Of a stretch of DNA of 64,000 nt, positions 13,732 to 24,933 are shown piece after piece. How positions within the stretch are numbered: the stretch's first letter is position 1; every line of letters begins with the position of its first letter. The notes under the pieces are model-generated. The model did no database searches, was not told the DNA's origin, and was given only the letters and a program-made list of their open reading frames with translations. Source of the stretch: Planoprotostelium fungivorum (taxonomy: Eukaryota > Evosea > Variosea > Cavosteliida > Cavosteliaceae); assembly GCA_003024175.1 (NCBI GenBank), contig MDYQ01000037.1:62001-126000 (forward strand). Direction: 5' to 3'. The position numbers and the translations under genes were made by a program.

Positions 13732-14279
13732 TCTGTCTGTTGGCTTATGCGTGTTCGGATGGCTTCGCGATGTGTAATGCTCGGGAGAAAGGAATAAATC
13801 GATTTGTTTCGTTGAACAGCGGCAATCTGTACGGATATGTCCATAGATTTGAACAAACCCCCAAGTTCCAATCCCTTTTGGACGCGAGTACATTTGTTCG
13901 TCTATCAAACTTGCTGATATCAATGTGATGGAAGTCCAGTGGCTTTGATATTTGTCTGGTCGCTTGATTCACGATGATGCCACGAGCGACGTATGCACGA
14001 TGAGATCACAACATGATGAAAAGCTTTTTTCACTTCAGCATCAAATGATAAGTTCTCTTCGTAGATGAGAACGATATCATCTTCATTCAGAGCCAGCACT
14101 CCCTAGCTACAACAGTTGCGGCTCAGTCTTACACATTGTGTACATGTCTAGTTGGTAAGAAGGTTGAGTCAATCTTCATGTCTTCTGTTGTGTCCTCAGG
14201 GAATGTTTCTCACCATAACAACAGTGACAATCAATACAATGAACTCACAACACTACGTGTGAGACATTCTATTTATACA
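13732..14279. other. Gap without a confident gene
   Basis: About 550 bases between the start of Ubc13 and the end of the coiled-coil gene. A 75-codon minus-strand frame (13745-13972) lies in the upstream flank of Ubc13 and shows no domain. I see no repeat or RNA gene. Confidence 0.4.
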
Positions 14280-16143
14280 CTATCGATGCAGAGCATCCAG
14301 TGACCGCTGCAGCTCTTCAATCTCGCTGTTCAGCATCTTCAGATCTTTGTCCATCCCCGTCTTAGACAGAGCGCCGTCAGCTCTGAACGAACTCTCGAAA
14401 GAAGAGGGAGACAAGTAGCCGTTGCCGTAGCTCGTCTTTCCAATCGAGTGTCGTCTCTTACCGCTGTGGACCGCCGGCCCGCTGCTTTCAATGAGATCGA
14501 AACCCAGTGGAGTCGTTTTTTTCTCACTTTTCGCGTTTCTCCTTCTTCTGTTTGTGTGGGACGGGGAGATCAGGAGTGTACAGACCGTTCATGTCTTTGT
14601 CTTCCTTCTCTGACACGGCGAGGTCTAACGCAGCTTGCATGTGATGAGAGAAATCTTCTCTCTGTTGACCGATGGCGCTCTGCAGCTCTCTCACCAACTG
14701 TCGATCGCGTCAGGGTGGAGACGGAGATGGAATGGACTTCACCTCGTACTGCTGTCTCAGGCTGTCCTCCAATTCGGCCACTTGGTTTCTCAGCTTCGCG
14801 ATCTCGTTTTGATCTTCCATGATCTTGTTCTCTCTCAAGTCGTTCAACTCTGTCCTTCCATCAGTATCGCACACGCACATGATGATGATGATGATGAAGC
14901 TCTTCATCACCTTGTGTGTATTGTTTCCTCATCTGTTCAGCCTCTTTCGCTTCCAAACGTCTCGCGTTGTGGATCTCGTGCAGCTGACTCGTCAGGGCCT
15001 TGTTCTTCGCCTCAGTCTCCTCTAGAGCCCGCTGAAGACCCTCCTGTGCTGACGTGAGTACACCGATCGACGCTCGGAGGTGGAATCTTTTTTCCTCTCA
15101 CCAGCTCGCCACGGTGGGACTGTCTGTCGCTATTGTACTCGACCAGCTTCTCTTTCATGGCCGTATTCTGTGCCTTGAATTTCATCAGGGCCAGACGATA
15201 GTGAGACACTAAATCTTCCATTCCTTTCGCTCGGTCGAGGTCTGTGACGTTCAGACTTCGAATCCCGTTCCCGGCATCTTTTTTTACCGATTTTCAGTTT
15301 CGTGATGTCGGTGATGAGTCTCTTGTTCTCCTTCTCCAATTCAGAGTTGGAGTTGTTGTGGTTGACGGAGCTCTCGTATTGCATCATCTTTGATTTCAAT
15401 CTCTCCAAGGTGTTTCTGTGAGCTTCGGTCGACTGTCGGGCGTCACGATGAGTGATGATGATCATGTCCCTCACCTCTTTGTTATCCTTCAGTTCTTCGT
15501 TCAATTTGCTGCTCGAAGATGAGATGATGGAGATGGAGATGATGGAAGGTGTTCGAGATGAACTCACGTGATGGTGTATTGTAGCTCCTTGATCTTTCTA
15601 ATAGAGTCCTCGTAGAGTTCCTGAGTCTTCAGATATCTCTGTTTGTACTTCTCCTCCTTGTTGGATCCGTTAGACATTGGACCGTGAACATCGGTATCAC
15701 TCCATGTTCCCTTGTGGTATGTCTGAAGACGAGATCATCAGATCAAGATTGGAATGGCGAATGGTGGCTCACCTTCGCGGGACTCCTCTTCCTCAAAAAA
15801 TCTCGCGGATGATCTTCATCTTCGCTGTCAGATACTTGTGGGCGAGCATCGCGCTTGGAATAGCTATATGGTGGAATGGGAGGTTTAGTCGACTTATACT
15901 CGCGACTTGCCGGTCTGGCGTGGAAATTTCGGTCGTCTTCTGAATCAGAAGAGGATAGTGCCGGTCTGTGAATTGGATCATGATTCGAGTATATCGCATC
16001 GTCAAATGACAAATCAGGAAGGATAAAGATATTCGACATATCGAAACGAGATGAAAACTCACTGCGGCGGTTTTTTTGTGGATCTGGTGCTCTATGATAT
16101 CGTCAGTTGATGATCTAGAGAGACAATGAGGTTTCACCTTCAT
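14280..16143 (-). CDS. Long coiled-coil protein
   Basis: About ten exons on the minus strand. The N-terminal part is basic and acidic low complexity (KKPP, SSSDSEDD, SDSEDEDHPRDF), then a long heptad-rich region with exons such as YKQRYLKTQELYEDSIRKIK, LEKENKRLITDITKL, LMKFKAQNTAMKEKL, AEQMRKQYTQ and NEIAKLRNQVAELED.  The last helix (LNSEIEELQRSLDALHR) ends at TAG 14280-14282. An in-phase junction joins the acidic N-terminal exon to the exon carrying MSNGSNKEE, so the true start is probably the ATG at 16141-16143 rather than 15677. No globular domain is seen. Such proteins are usually cytoskeletal or centrosomal scaffolds, but the function is unknown. Confidence 0.65.
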
Positions 16144-16612
16144 TGAATCGAAGTATAGGCAGGGGAATTCCTATAGACGATGAGTCCGCTGAGTGTCGGT
16201 TGAGCAGCTTCCGCCCTTGATGCGTTTGCAGTTTTTCAAGATGAAACTTTTCCCGCCAAATTTCATCTCTGGCAGGTTCAGCCTATATTTTCCTACTTCG
16301 CAGAGAGCATATATTCCTCACTGTACATCCAGCACCCATCACCAATACCCTGGACGAGAATTCAAGCCTCCGTCACCACTACCTTGAATCTCAGCATGGC
16401 CGGTCTCGAAGGTGATCATCATCACAGACTCTTCTCTTCGTTCCATCAGAGTCTATCTCTATCTTTCAGACAACTTTACGAAACCTACACACGCACGCCA
16501 CACGCACGAATGAATGAACCTTCTTCATCGCCTAGACCGATGGTTCGATGATTCACACAGGTTCTCATGGACATCTGAGCGACAACGTAACGTGTTCCCT
16601 CCTTCCGTTTTA
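16144..16612. other. Gap without a confident gene
   Basis: About 470 bases between the start of the coiled-coil gene and the end of the EctA-like gene. Short plus-strand frames (16193-16387, 16514-16711) show no domain. A TTCCCGCC-type E2F-like site is near 16251. Confidence 0.35.
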
Positions 16613-17619
16613 TCATCTCTTCAGAGGTCCGACGACCACCATGTACTCCGACTCATGCTCTCCTCCAAAGTGCCTCTCCGAGTCAAAGTAGACTTGACTC
16701 AGGATCTCTGAATTGAGGGTCTTCGCCAACGATTGAAAGAGACCCCATGACGGTCGGTTACTCTTCGTGATGGTCGTCCTCAGGTACTGGACCGAAGCAC
16801 AGCTCTTTCGTTCCAGAAGGTGCCGAATCATCTTCTTTCCCAGACCTTGATCGCGATAGTCCTTGTGATGTTGAGCGTGAGGACACGATGGAAGATGATG
16901 GACTCACCGAATGCACGGCCACCTGCCAGATGAAGAGGGCATCAGGTTGTGCGGGGGGGATATAGCCGGATGTGAAGGCTACTAATCTGCCGTCTAGCTC
17001 GGCTACGACTCCTGAAGTCGAGTTGAATGAGAGGGAGATTTTATTTTCAATTTATTTCGAATGGATGATGGAGTTGTGTGATGAATGAAAGAGTGTATGA
17101 TGATTTGATATCCCTTGTTCTCAAGTGAAAGCCAAGGTGGATGTTGGGTGAATGAAGCGATGTGATGATCGGCTGAATCGAGGAGGGATAGAATCGTCAT
17201 CTTGTTGTGTCTCACCTGTCGATGAGAAATCTGTGCATTGGAGGAGGTTACAGTATGTCGAATTCTTATCCAAGGGAGGGCACAATGCCACCAATTGATT
17301 CACGGGATACCCATCGCGTCTCGCTGTACCCAGTAAGATCATCACATAGAGGACGATACGCCACCTGGCTCTCTCAGTATGATCTTTCCGGCGTTTGCTG
17401 GATCCGCTCTCGCAGGTGGTGGTGATAGAGGAAGTTTATCCGGTGAAGCGGGTGACTTAGGTCTGAAGTATCATTCAGACGATGGCGTCGAATGTATGAT
17501 GTGCAACATCACCTGTCTCCTGCGCTGTTGCGTAAAAAGACTTTGTCTTGGGTTTTAGCGGACAATAGGTGATGATCGTCCTTTGAATGTGACTTTCCTG
17601 GAGATCGGCTCGAAGACAT
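16613..17619 (-). CDS. L-2,4-diaminobutyrate acetyltransferase (EctA-like)
   Basis: Five or six exons encode about 220 residues. The N-terminal 60 residues are Ser/Pro-rich. Then follow ILREPARRDGYPVNQLV, CPPLDKNSTYCNLLQCTDFS, VAELDGRLVAFTSGYIPP, LFIWQVAVHS, YRDQGLGKKMIRHLLER (acetyl-CoA loop) and LRTTITKSNRPSWGLFQSLA, ending in HFGGEHESEYMVVV. This order and these motifs are those of bacterial EctA, which acetylates 2,4-diaminobutyrate in ectoine synthesis. No ectB or ectC is in the window. The true start is set at 17617-17619 because only this frame keeps phase through the first introns. The gene is divergent from the dehydrogenase at 17733 with about 110 bases between. Confidence 0.85.
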
Positions 17620-17732
17620 CCTGATACTGCACCACCTGAAGATGATGTGTTAAGAGTTACGTATACAAGAGTTGTAGATTCGTGATATTCAAATTTCGTA
17701 CAGATCAGCCACAGACGAAACGCGAGCACGAC

Positions 17733-18958
17733 ATGCACTACAAGAAGGACCCTGACGCCAAGATGATTCCTGCGTCATCTTATATCGACAGAGCCGATTG
17801 GAATGGGAAGACGGCACTGATTACAGGGTGAGACGATTCGATCATCGGATTGCTGATTTCTTCATCAGCGCCAACAGTGGCATCGGTTTGGCAACAGCTA
17901 AGGTGATTCTCAGCGTCGTGTCAGCTCTCATCGTGACGTTCTAGGTGTTTGCATGTCTTGGACTAGATCGCCTCATTCTCGCCGTACGTAACAGAGAGAA
18001 GGGAGAAGAGGCCACGAATGACATCATACAATTCGCAGAACAACATTCGAAGCGGGTGACACTCCATCCATCTTCTCCCTCTGATCGATCACAGCCACCC
18101 CACATCGACATCATGGAGATTGAATGTTCTGACCTCTCATCTGTCGAAGCTTTCAGTTGCAACTACTCGAAGGACCTTCACTCCACGACGAGACCACCCT
18201 TGGATTTCTTGATCTTGAATGCGGTGAAGGGCGGGACTTCATTTGGCATCTAATGATGTCAGGGATTGCAACTGAATCAGAGGGAGACGACAGTGGATGG
18301 AAACGAAAAGACGTGGCAAGTCAATTATTTATCACAGGTGTTCGATCATCAATCACATCATGTGCATCATCCATCCAACATCAACACTGTATCTCTTCAT
18401 CATCCTATGGATATTGTATCCTCTACACTGTATACGGCACTCAAATATCGTTAGGTTTGTGTCGTAGAAGAATGGCTCAAGAGCGGCGTCATCACGCAGA
18501 AAACTCGCGTAGTCTTTGTCTCCTCTGGAATGCACCGTCTGGTCGATCGTCTACAACTAGACGATATCCACTTCCAACACCGCACTTACACCTTCAAGGT
18601 GATCATACTTCACTCATCTCTCATCTCTTTCATGACTCAACTTCATCGTCAGGATGCGTACACTCAATCGAAATTGTGTCAGCTGCTTTACATGCATCAC
18701 TTGGTCAAGCTGTATCCTTCTCACCACTTTTATGCAGTGGAGCCAGGACCCGTCAAGACCGAAATCTACCGGAAAGATTCTGGATTCAAAGAGTGTCCCT
18801 GGGAAGGTACGTATGTTACGTAGTGTGGACATTCTCGAACGTAGACAGGCTTCGAAGATCGCCCAAGCCCCGATGAAGGAGCATTTCCGATTTTATATTG
18901 TTGTGTGGAAGATAAAGTGAAGAGTGGTGGTTTCTACGCAGTACCTGATGGAAGGTGA
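17733..18958 (+). CDS. Short-chain dehydrogenase/reductase (retinol dehydrogenase/WWOX-like)
   Basis: About eight exons encode roughly 310 residues. The NAD(P) binding motif TGANSGIG is split by an intron; then LILAVRNREKGEEA, PLDFLILNA (the NAG strand), TWQVNYLSQ, VVFVSSGMH (catalytic Ser), the YTQSK active-site YxxxK, and AVEPGPVKTEIYR. The end, SPDEGAFPILYC and VKSGGFYAVPDGR, matches the retinol dehydrogenase-like branch that reduces or oxidises lipophilic carbonyls. No clear membrane anchor is seen. An alternative ATG at 17763 would shorten it by ten residues. It may share a promoter with the EctA-like gene. Confidence 0.88.
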
Positions 18959-19644
18959 ACGTTCATCGTAAATGATCTCATCTGGCATCGACGATCGCCG
19001 ATGGAAGATCGGATGATAATGTGTCTGATCGACTGATCGACGAACAGAGAGGGAGAGAAAAGTGAAGAAGCTAGGAGTGTGGAGAGAGAAGAAGAGCTCT
19101 GGAAGTTGACTCAGAGACGTCTGAAGAGAGAGTCGAGATGATGCATCACGTTCCCTAACAAGCCGCTTCAATTCAACAAGCAGGATCCACCGTATAAACG
19201 AAGTTCGACGCTGTCAACATCACTCTCCAGTTGATGGGTTCATCTCTGAAAGGTCACGCAACCGCCTTTTTATCCTCTATTTCGCGTCTTTCGCTCCTCC
19301 ATCAGCTCATCCCAACTCGCTCGGGGTGTTCGATTCTCTGCACCCACGTCAAAAGACTTTGCGTATCAACATCTAAAGGGGGTCACATCCTGCCGGACGA
19401 GGGTAACGCAAAACCTTAAACCCCACATAAGATGGAGAAGGATATTTTGTACCGGTCTTCCGTACTCAAAGAGAATTTCTTTTTTTGTCTTTGGCGGCGT
19501 GAAACTCACAAGAGCCTCCAATGGCGCATTTCTCACCACGCGAAACCCTCGACGCGTTAGTTACCGTGACAGTGCTCGCTATGATCCCAATTCCGTTTTG
19601 TCACTCTTCAGCCTCATAATCAACACACCTCACAAGAGAGAAAC
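18959..19644. other. Upstream region of the secreted Cys-rich gene
   Basis: About 690 bases without a confident gene. A 92-codon minus-strand frame (18893-19171) overlaps the dehydrogenase 3' end antisense and is unsupported. The 3' part should hold the promoter and leader of the gene at 19645; a poly-T tract lies near 19480. Confidence 0.4.
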
Positions 19645-19983
19645 ATGAAGGTAGCCATCCTCTTTGCCATCGTCTTCTGCCTCGCTGTCCACGCCGATAT
19701 CTCTGAGGACTTCCCCCAGCCTCCTTACAACATCGTCAGCAGCTGGACCAACGGTACCATCACCTCTCTGACCTGCCCTGACGACTGTGGTAACCCAGAC
19801 TCCAAGCACTGCCTGTGGAACGCTGACATCCAGGCCACTTGCTCTGCCACCTTCGCCGAGAAGAGAGGAGTAGAAGAGAAGAGACAGACCAGATGCCAGA
19901 GACTCGGGTACTGTGGACCCGTCTGCTTCTCCGATGGACAGGGAGGCTACGCTTGTGGATGCGTCAGCTGCGGCAAGAAGTGA
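19645..19983 (+). CDS. Intronless secreted cysteine-rich protein
   Basis: A single exon encodes 112 residues. The first 17 (MKVAILFAIVFCLAVHA) are a clear signal peptide. The rest contains ten cysteines, suggesting five disulfides. Two dibasic sites (EKRG and EKRQ) lie just before the C-terminal cysteine-dense part that begins at RCQRLGYC and ends at CGCVSCGKK, so a protease of the furin/Kex2 type could release a small knotted peptide of about 33 residues; that is inference. Codon use is strongly biased to C-ending codons, as in highly expressed genes. AATAAA follows at about 20013. Homology is unknown to me; a defence peptide, pheromone or wall protein are all possible. Confidence 0.8.
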   Translation: MKVAILFAIVFCLAVHADISEDFPQPPYNIVSSWTNGTITSLTCPDDCGNPDSKHCLWNADIQATCSATFAEKRGVEEKRQTRCQRLGYCGPVCFSDGQGGYACGCVSCGKK

Positions 19984-20188
19984 ACGACACCGACAAGGTT
20001 CTTCAACGTATAGAATAAAGTACCATCAAGTCGAGTTTTCATGAGCTTCTGAGGCGATCTTGATGCGATATTAATAACCCCACCGTGTTTGTAGATGAAA
20101 ATGGAAGCTGAGCAAACGTGTGTCACTCGTTAGCCGTTAGGCTCCTTTAACTTCTCAACATTTCGTCAGCCACCCAACAAGAGGAAGC

Positions 20189-20839
20189 ATGCCGGCTGTG
20201 TCTCAACTCATCTTCAACAAATACGATAAAGATAAGAGCGGTGAGACTAATCCGATCTGATCTTCTTACGCTCATATCCAAGGTGTTCTTAATCGAGCTG
20301 AATTTAGAGACCTATGTTACGAATCTGGGAAGTATCTGAACGATCAAGAATTGACGGCGGCGATCTCTGTGAGTAATCACCGAACAACGGTCAAATAATG
20401 AATGGCACAGATCATCGACCACAGCGGCAACGGGCAGATCGACTATAAGGAGTTTAGCAAGTGGTGGACGTCTTACAGTCGCTGGGGAAGGATCGAGCTA
20501 ACACCCGAACAACAAGAGACACTCAGCTCATGTTCTAAATACTTTATGTATTTCGACAAGGTGAAGAGGTTCGCTCTCTCGTCGCCAATGTATACAGGAT
20601 CGTTCTGGACATCTGTCGCGTGAAGAGTTCAAGAGCCTGCATGCGGATCTAAGTCGTTACTATCCCGGCAGATTGGGTGCCACGTTAGAGGAAGCACTCC
20701 GCCGGTTGGATTCTAACGGAGACAACAGCATCCAATGTGAGTCGATCATCGACCCTTTGTGTGATTACGATTGACATGGCACAGTCGGTGAATACCTGGA
20801 CTGGCTACAGAGCGAAAACATCATCTCTCTCCAAAACTG
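20189..20839 (+). CDS. Four-EF-hand calcium-binding protein
   Basis: About five exons encode roughly 155 residues with four EF-hand loops: YDKDKSGVLNRAEF, IDHSGNGQIDYKEF, FDKDRSGHLSREEF and LDSNGDNSIQFGEY. Loops 1-3 have the Asp/Asn/Ser and Glu ligands expected for calcium binding; loop 4 keeps D-N-D-N/S and an E at position 12 of the loop region. Introns fall inside loops 1 and 3. The protein is soluble, and the size fits a calmodulin-like sensor, though the central linker (SRWGRIELTPEQQETL) differs from calmodulin. An AATAAA is at 20852. It is convergent with the C11orf54-like gene. Confidence 0.85.
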
Positions 20840-20899
20840 ATCTCACGAGCCAAATAAAATACAAACACCGCACATGGCATGCCATCTCATCTCCATCCT

Positions 20900-22131
20900 C
20901 TATTTCGGAACTTTGGGTGGCTCTATCCTGTGTGCCTCCGAAGCGAGATGGAAGAAGCCTTCGTATTCCACTTGTTCCGGCGTCACATCGTAATGATAAT
21001 GACCTCCATCTCCGTGATGGCTCCAAAAGTGTGTGTGATCTTGTCTGAATCCCAACCCTTGAATGTCGCCGTTCAGAAAGACAGTGGTACAGATGAGAGG
21101 TGATCTCATTTCATAGAACTTGAGCCATGCGTTGACGGCTGCCGTGTCGGGGAGGTCTCGCTGGAGAAATTTAAAATTCAAACGGTGACGAAGGCGGGAA
21201 TACCTTGGGGAAATCGGGCATCACATGACCTTTAATGTTTCCCGTCTTGATGAGAAAGACGCCGCCTGTTGTCTTAAGCATCTTTGATGGACTTCAGACA
21301 ATGACTCACCCACGGCGATGTGTCTGTCTTTGAACCCATCGACTAAAGACTTTCTCAAGAGGGAGGGAAAATTCATGTCTCCTTTTCGAACGGCCGCTCT
21401 GACGTAGACGACCTCTTTCCATCAGATGATTACACTCCATCGTGATGATGACGTCACACCTTCCCCTTCTTTCCTTCAGACAAGTAGAGGTTTGCCAAGG
21501 GCCCAACATCACTCCAAACGTAATCTTCTTGCAGATAAGAGCCATCCTCTTTCACGGTCACCACCTTCGATGCAGATATGGTATCGTCGGATAAGTTATT
21601 ATTCACGATGAGCTCTCTGTCATTACGATGAACATCAAACAAATCGAGCGGAATGGAAAGATGCACTCCTCACGAGTTGATGCCGACGTTGTTTGGATTT
21701 CCCGCACCAGGGCCCATGATGAACGGTCGATCGATTCCAACCGTTCTGTCGTTCGATCAGAAGCCGATCTAATCTCATAAAGAAAGCGGTCACCTGGCCA
21801 CCTCCTGCAGTGAGAAACTGTTGTAATTGTTGACGGCAAAGTGCAAATTGTCTACTCCTCCAACATCTATGTCGTTCAGAGAGATCGTCCTCTATACCAT
21901 GGACGTGCTACATCTGATGTCATTCAAACGCTCACCTGCGATGGCAGTCTTACCGCATAGACCTACCGTTTTAAATAACCAAGGTTCTCCTCTCAAGTCA
22001 GGACACTCCCTGACGTCCACAGTGACTTGATCGAAATTGGTCAGTAGAGCATCGCGGAAAGCATCAGCGACGTCTTCCAGGGGTGGGAGGTCCAAGTTGA
22101 CTTTAGTCGTGTTGATGATTGCGGTCGTCAT
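20900..22131 (-). CDS. C11orf54/PTD012-type zinc ester hydrolase
   Basis: About five exons encode roughly 310 residues. VRECPDLRGEPW and GLCGKTAIAG match the human protein's VVDCPDL and GICGKTRIA. Later exons give GPLANLYLSEGKKGKV, LKFYEMRSPLICTTVF and the zinc site HTHFWSHHGDGGHYHYD, followed by VEYEGFF. The human homologue is a zinc-dependent ester hydrolase of the DUF1907 family with a nuclear or cytosolic location. All metal-ligand histidines are present. The start at 22129-22131 lies only 30 bases from the start of the opposite gene. Confidence 0.9.
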
Positions 22132-22161
22132 CTTTTGTAAAATTCCAGAATCAGATTCAAG

Positions 22162-24704
22162 ATGACCACGCAGTATCTGGCTCAATGGGCTAAGCTCTCT
22201 CCTCCAGAACAACAGAAGGTGGCCAAATCTTTTCTAGAGAACTATGCTCAGCTGCCACATGCAGAATTGGGGGAGCAGATTGAGAAGATGGTGCAACTGA
22301 CGACGTTGACTGGAGCGGCGACAGCCATTATATGCGCTCGTGCTGCACGCACATTGCTCAGTCACAAGATCATCCTCAAGGTGATCGTATCATGTATGAT
22401 AACAATGTTCTCAAACGATCTAGCTCTTCGATGTGTTATCGTGGGCCATGAAAGAGAGAACGGAAATCTTGGAGCAGCTCACATCAGTGTTGAGGCAGTT
22501 CACGGTCGTTGCCGGTGTGCATTTGCCGCGATACGTCCACACAGACTGATGTTTCGAAGGTTTCGTGGACAACCAATTGTTTCCCGTCATGTTGCAACAG
22601 GATCTTCTCACATTTTCCGTGAGGACGATCAAGAAGATATCCAAGATGGCAGATAATGTGATCGACCCCGCAGCTTCTGCAAATCTCCTCGCTGTCATCA
22701 CGTCCCTGTCTGATCCCGTCCAAGGAAAAGATGAACTCACCCTCCTGCGAAATGCAGAAAAGTTGATCGATTTCGACATCCGTTTGATGTTGTCGAATTC
22801 AGATACATTCATCTGTTCGCAAGCTCTGAGGTGATCCATCGTGAAAGATGGAAGATGATTCGATGATGATGGACGTACAGAAACATCGAGTACATACGTC
22901 CTTATGCTTCTGAAGGATGGAAAGACAAACTGGTCGATCGAATGGTGGAGCCCTCCGTATGGAACAGGCTTCTTAAATATTTGGAAGAAGATGAAGAGGT
23001 GGTGAGTTTCTCTATCGTACCGATCTTGGTGAAATTACCGTTTATCTCGTCATGATGTCTTCACGACAGCATGATGGACATCGCGATGATCGCGATCACT
23101 TCTATTTTGTAATTTTTCACGAGTTTTTCACATCGACCGTCTTTATTAACATCATGTTACACATCATCACATCATGGCCATCACACCACCATCACAGACC
23201 GTTGATGATGACTCTCCTCACAGTTACAAGAAGTGAGTCTATCTCTTCTGGGAGACATTGCATTCGCAAAGGCCAGTCCTGTATTGGCAATTCTGCCCAT
23301 CATACTCAAGACCATGCAAGAGACATCCTCTCAAGTGGTGCGACAAGATGCCATCAAGTGTGTCGCTGGCGTGTTGACGTCGGGAAGTCAAGAAGAGAGA
23401 GCGACACTCGTCGGATCAGGTGACGATGTGTAATGATCGTGATCGTGATCATCATCAACGAGACATCATCCCAGTGAAATTGTCATCATCGAGACATCAT
23501 CGCAGTGAAATTGTCATCGCGATCAAGATCATCTCGAGCGCGATCGAGATCACATCGTGATCATGATCATCCCTCATCATCTCATCCCACGTCACTCTCT
23601 GAACGTCCTTCCAGGAGGAATGAAAGTCCTCGATCACATCCGAGAAGAAGTCACGGCTCAACAGACGTTCGTCGGACAAGCTCTCGCAGAGCTATTAGAC
23701 AAGGGCTTCTTGGAACAAGTCTTAGCCTACCGGCCCAGTATCGTGAACGACGTGTGCTACCTCTTCCACTTTTATCACAGTGCAGATGGATCGGACGATG
23801 CCGCACCCAGAGCTTTCATTCATTCTTCAAATTGTCTCATCAACTTGTCAAAGGGTGAGACGTTCGTTGTCACCTTCACGTGATCACGTCGATGTGATCA
23901 CGATCGATGTGATCACGATCGATGATCACTTTTCATCACAATGACGATGATCGTGTCACCATGATGGATGATGACGGCTGACGGAACGAAAAGGAAACAA
24001 AGAGAGATCACTTCAAATCATCCAATCTGGTGTCCCAATTTCCCTCTGGAAAGCTTGCTTCAATCCAGTCCTCACAGAACTCTTGGGAGGGGAATCTAAT
24101 CTGCAGAATCATCTCTTGATATTAGATTCCATTCTACGCCTCGCAAGGTGATCGAATGTTCCGATAAGTCTGTTATATTCCATTTATTTCGACCATCTAC
24201 AACGAGTCAATTTTAACGAGTACAGGCCAGAGGAGATGGAGAAGATGGAGAGACAGAATCGAGCCATAGCATCGAGGATACCCAACCGCATCAGGGACGT
24301 CGATCGATTAAGACAAGCCATGGGAGGTATGGGAATCACTGTTTCGGAGCCTGTTCTTCATTCAGTGAGTGAATCCAACTTCACCATCCATCATCATCAT
24401 CATGTCAAAGACATCATCATCATCTCGATGTCTTCAGGATTCTACAGATCCTCTCGTCGTCTTATATGTCCTCCATCATCTGACCAAGACGAATAGATGT
24501 ATAACCCTGAGATCATGCAACACGTGTGCCTCACCTGTGGGTTAAAGAACCCAGGAAAGAGGTGTTCGAAATGTAGTGCGGCCGCTTATTGTTCTCGCGA
24601 GTGCCAGGTGAGATGATGAAAGACATCGAATCAACATGCTGATGAGAAAACATCAGGTGAAGGATTGGCCGACACACAAACGTATCTGCAAGCCTTCGAA
24701 ATAA
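22162..24704 (+). CDS. Helical-repeat protein with C-terminal MYND zinc finger
   Basis: About ten exons encode roughly 600 residues. The long N-terminal part is all alpha-helical and resembles ARM/HEAT-type repeats (ILPIILKTMQETSSQVVRQ, NCLINLSK, LRLARPEEMEKM). The C-terminus is a MYND finger: CLTCGLKNPGKRCSKCS, AAYCSRECQ, DWPTHKRIC, with its eight zinc ligands. MYND fingers bind proline-rich peptides, often in corepressor or chaperone-like roles. One exon junction near 24440-24500 is chosen to keep the MYND frame open and is less certain. The stop overlaps AATAAA at 24700. The function is unknown. Confidence 0.75.
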
Positions 24705-24933
24705 AAGGAAAATGTTCTCAAGTGATATCGATGATGTCAAACGTCCTCTTTATCTCTTGTCCTCTTATTGGTGAACCTCAGAACTGAAGCATCTCTCGTG
24801 CTTGTTCTTTAGATGTGCTGTCGTGTCGGCGAGTAAATGGAGTAGGTGCTTGACAAAGTTTTTCACATGTCGCGCGCTCGTCTAACTTTTGACGCGCCAC
24901 GGTTGTGATGAGCCATTTCCGAAAGAAGACACC

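Noticed and set aside
13740-13972. Overlapping ORFs on both strands upstream of Ubc13
   Set aside because: No ATG on the plus strand and no conserved feature on the minus strand; Ubc13 homology fixes its start downstream.
14448-15057. Plus-strand ORFs opposite the coiled-coil gene
   Set aside because: Antisense frames of heptad-rich exons; biased codons on the minus strand keep the plus frames open.
16613-18958. Idea that the dehydrogenase next to EctA is EctB or EctC
   Set aside because: It has clear short-chain dehydrogenase motifs (TGANSGIG, YTQSK), not an aminotransferase or a cupin.
18893-19171. 92-codon minus-strand ORF
   Set aside because: Overlaps the last dehydrogenase exon antisense and shows no domain.
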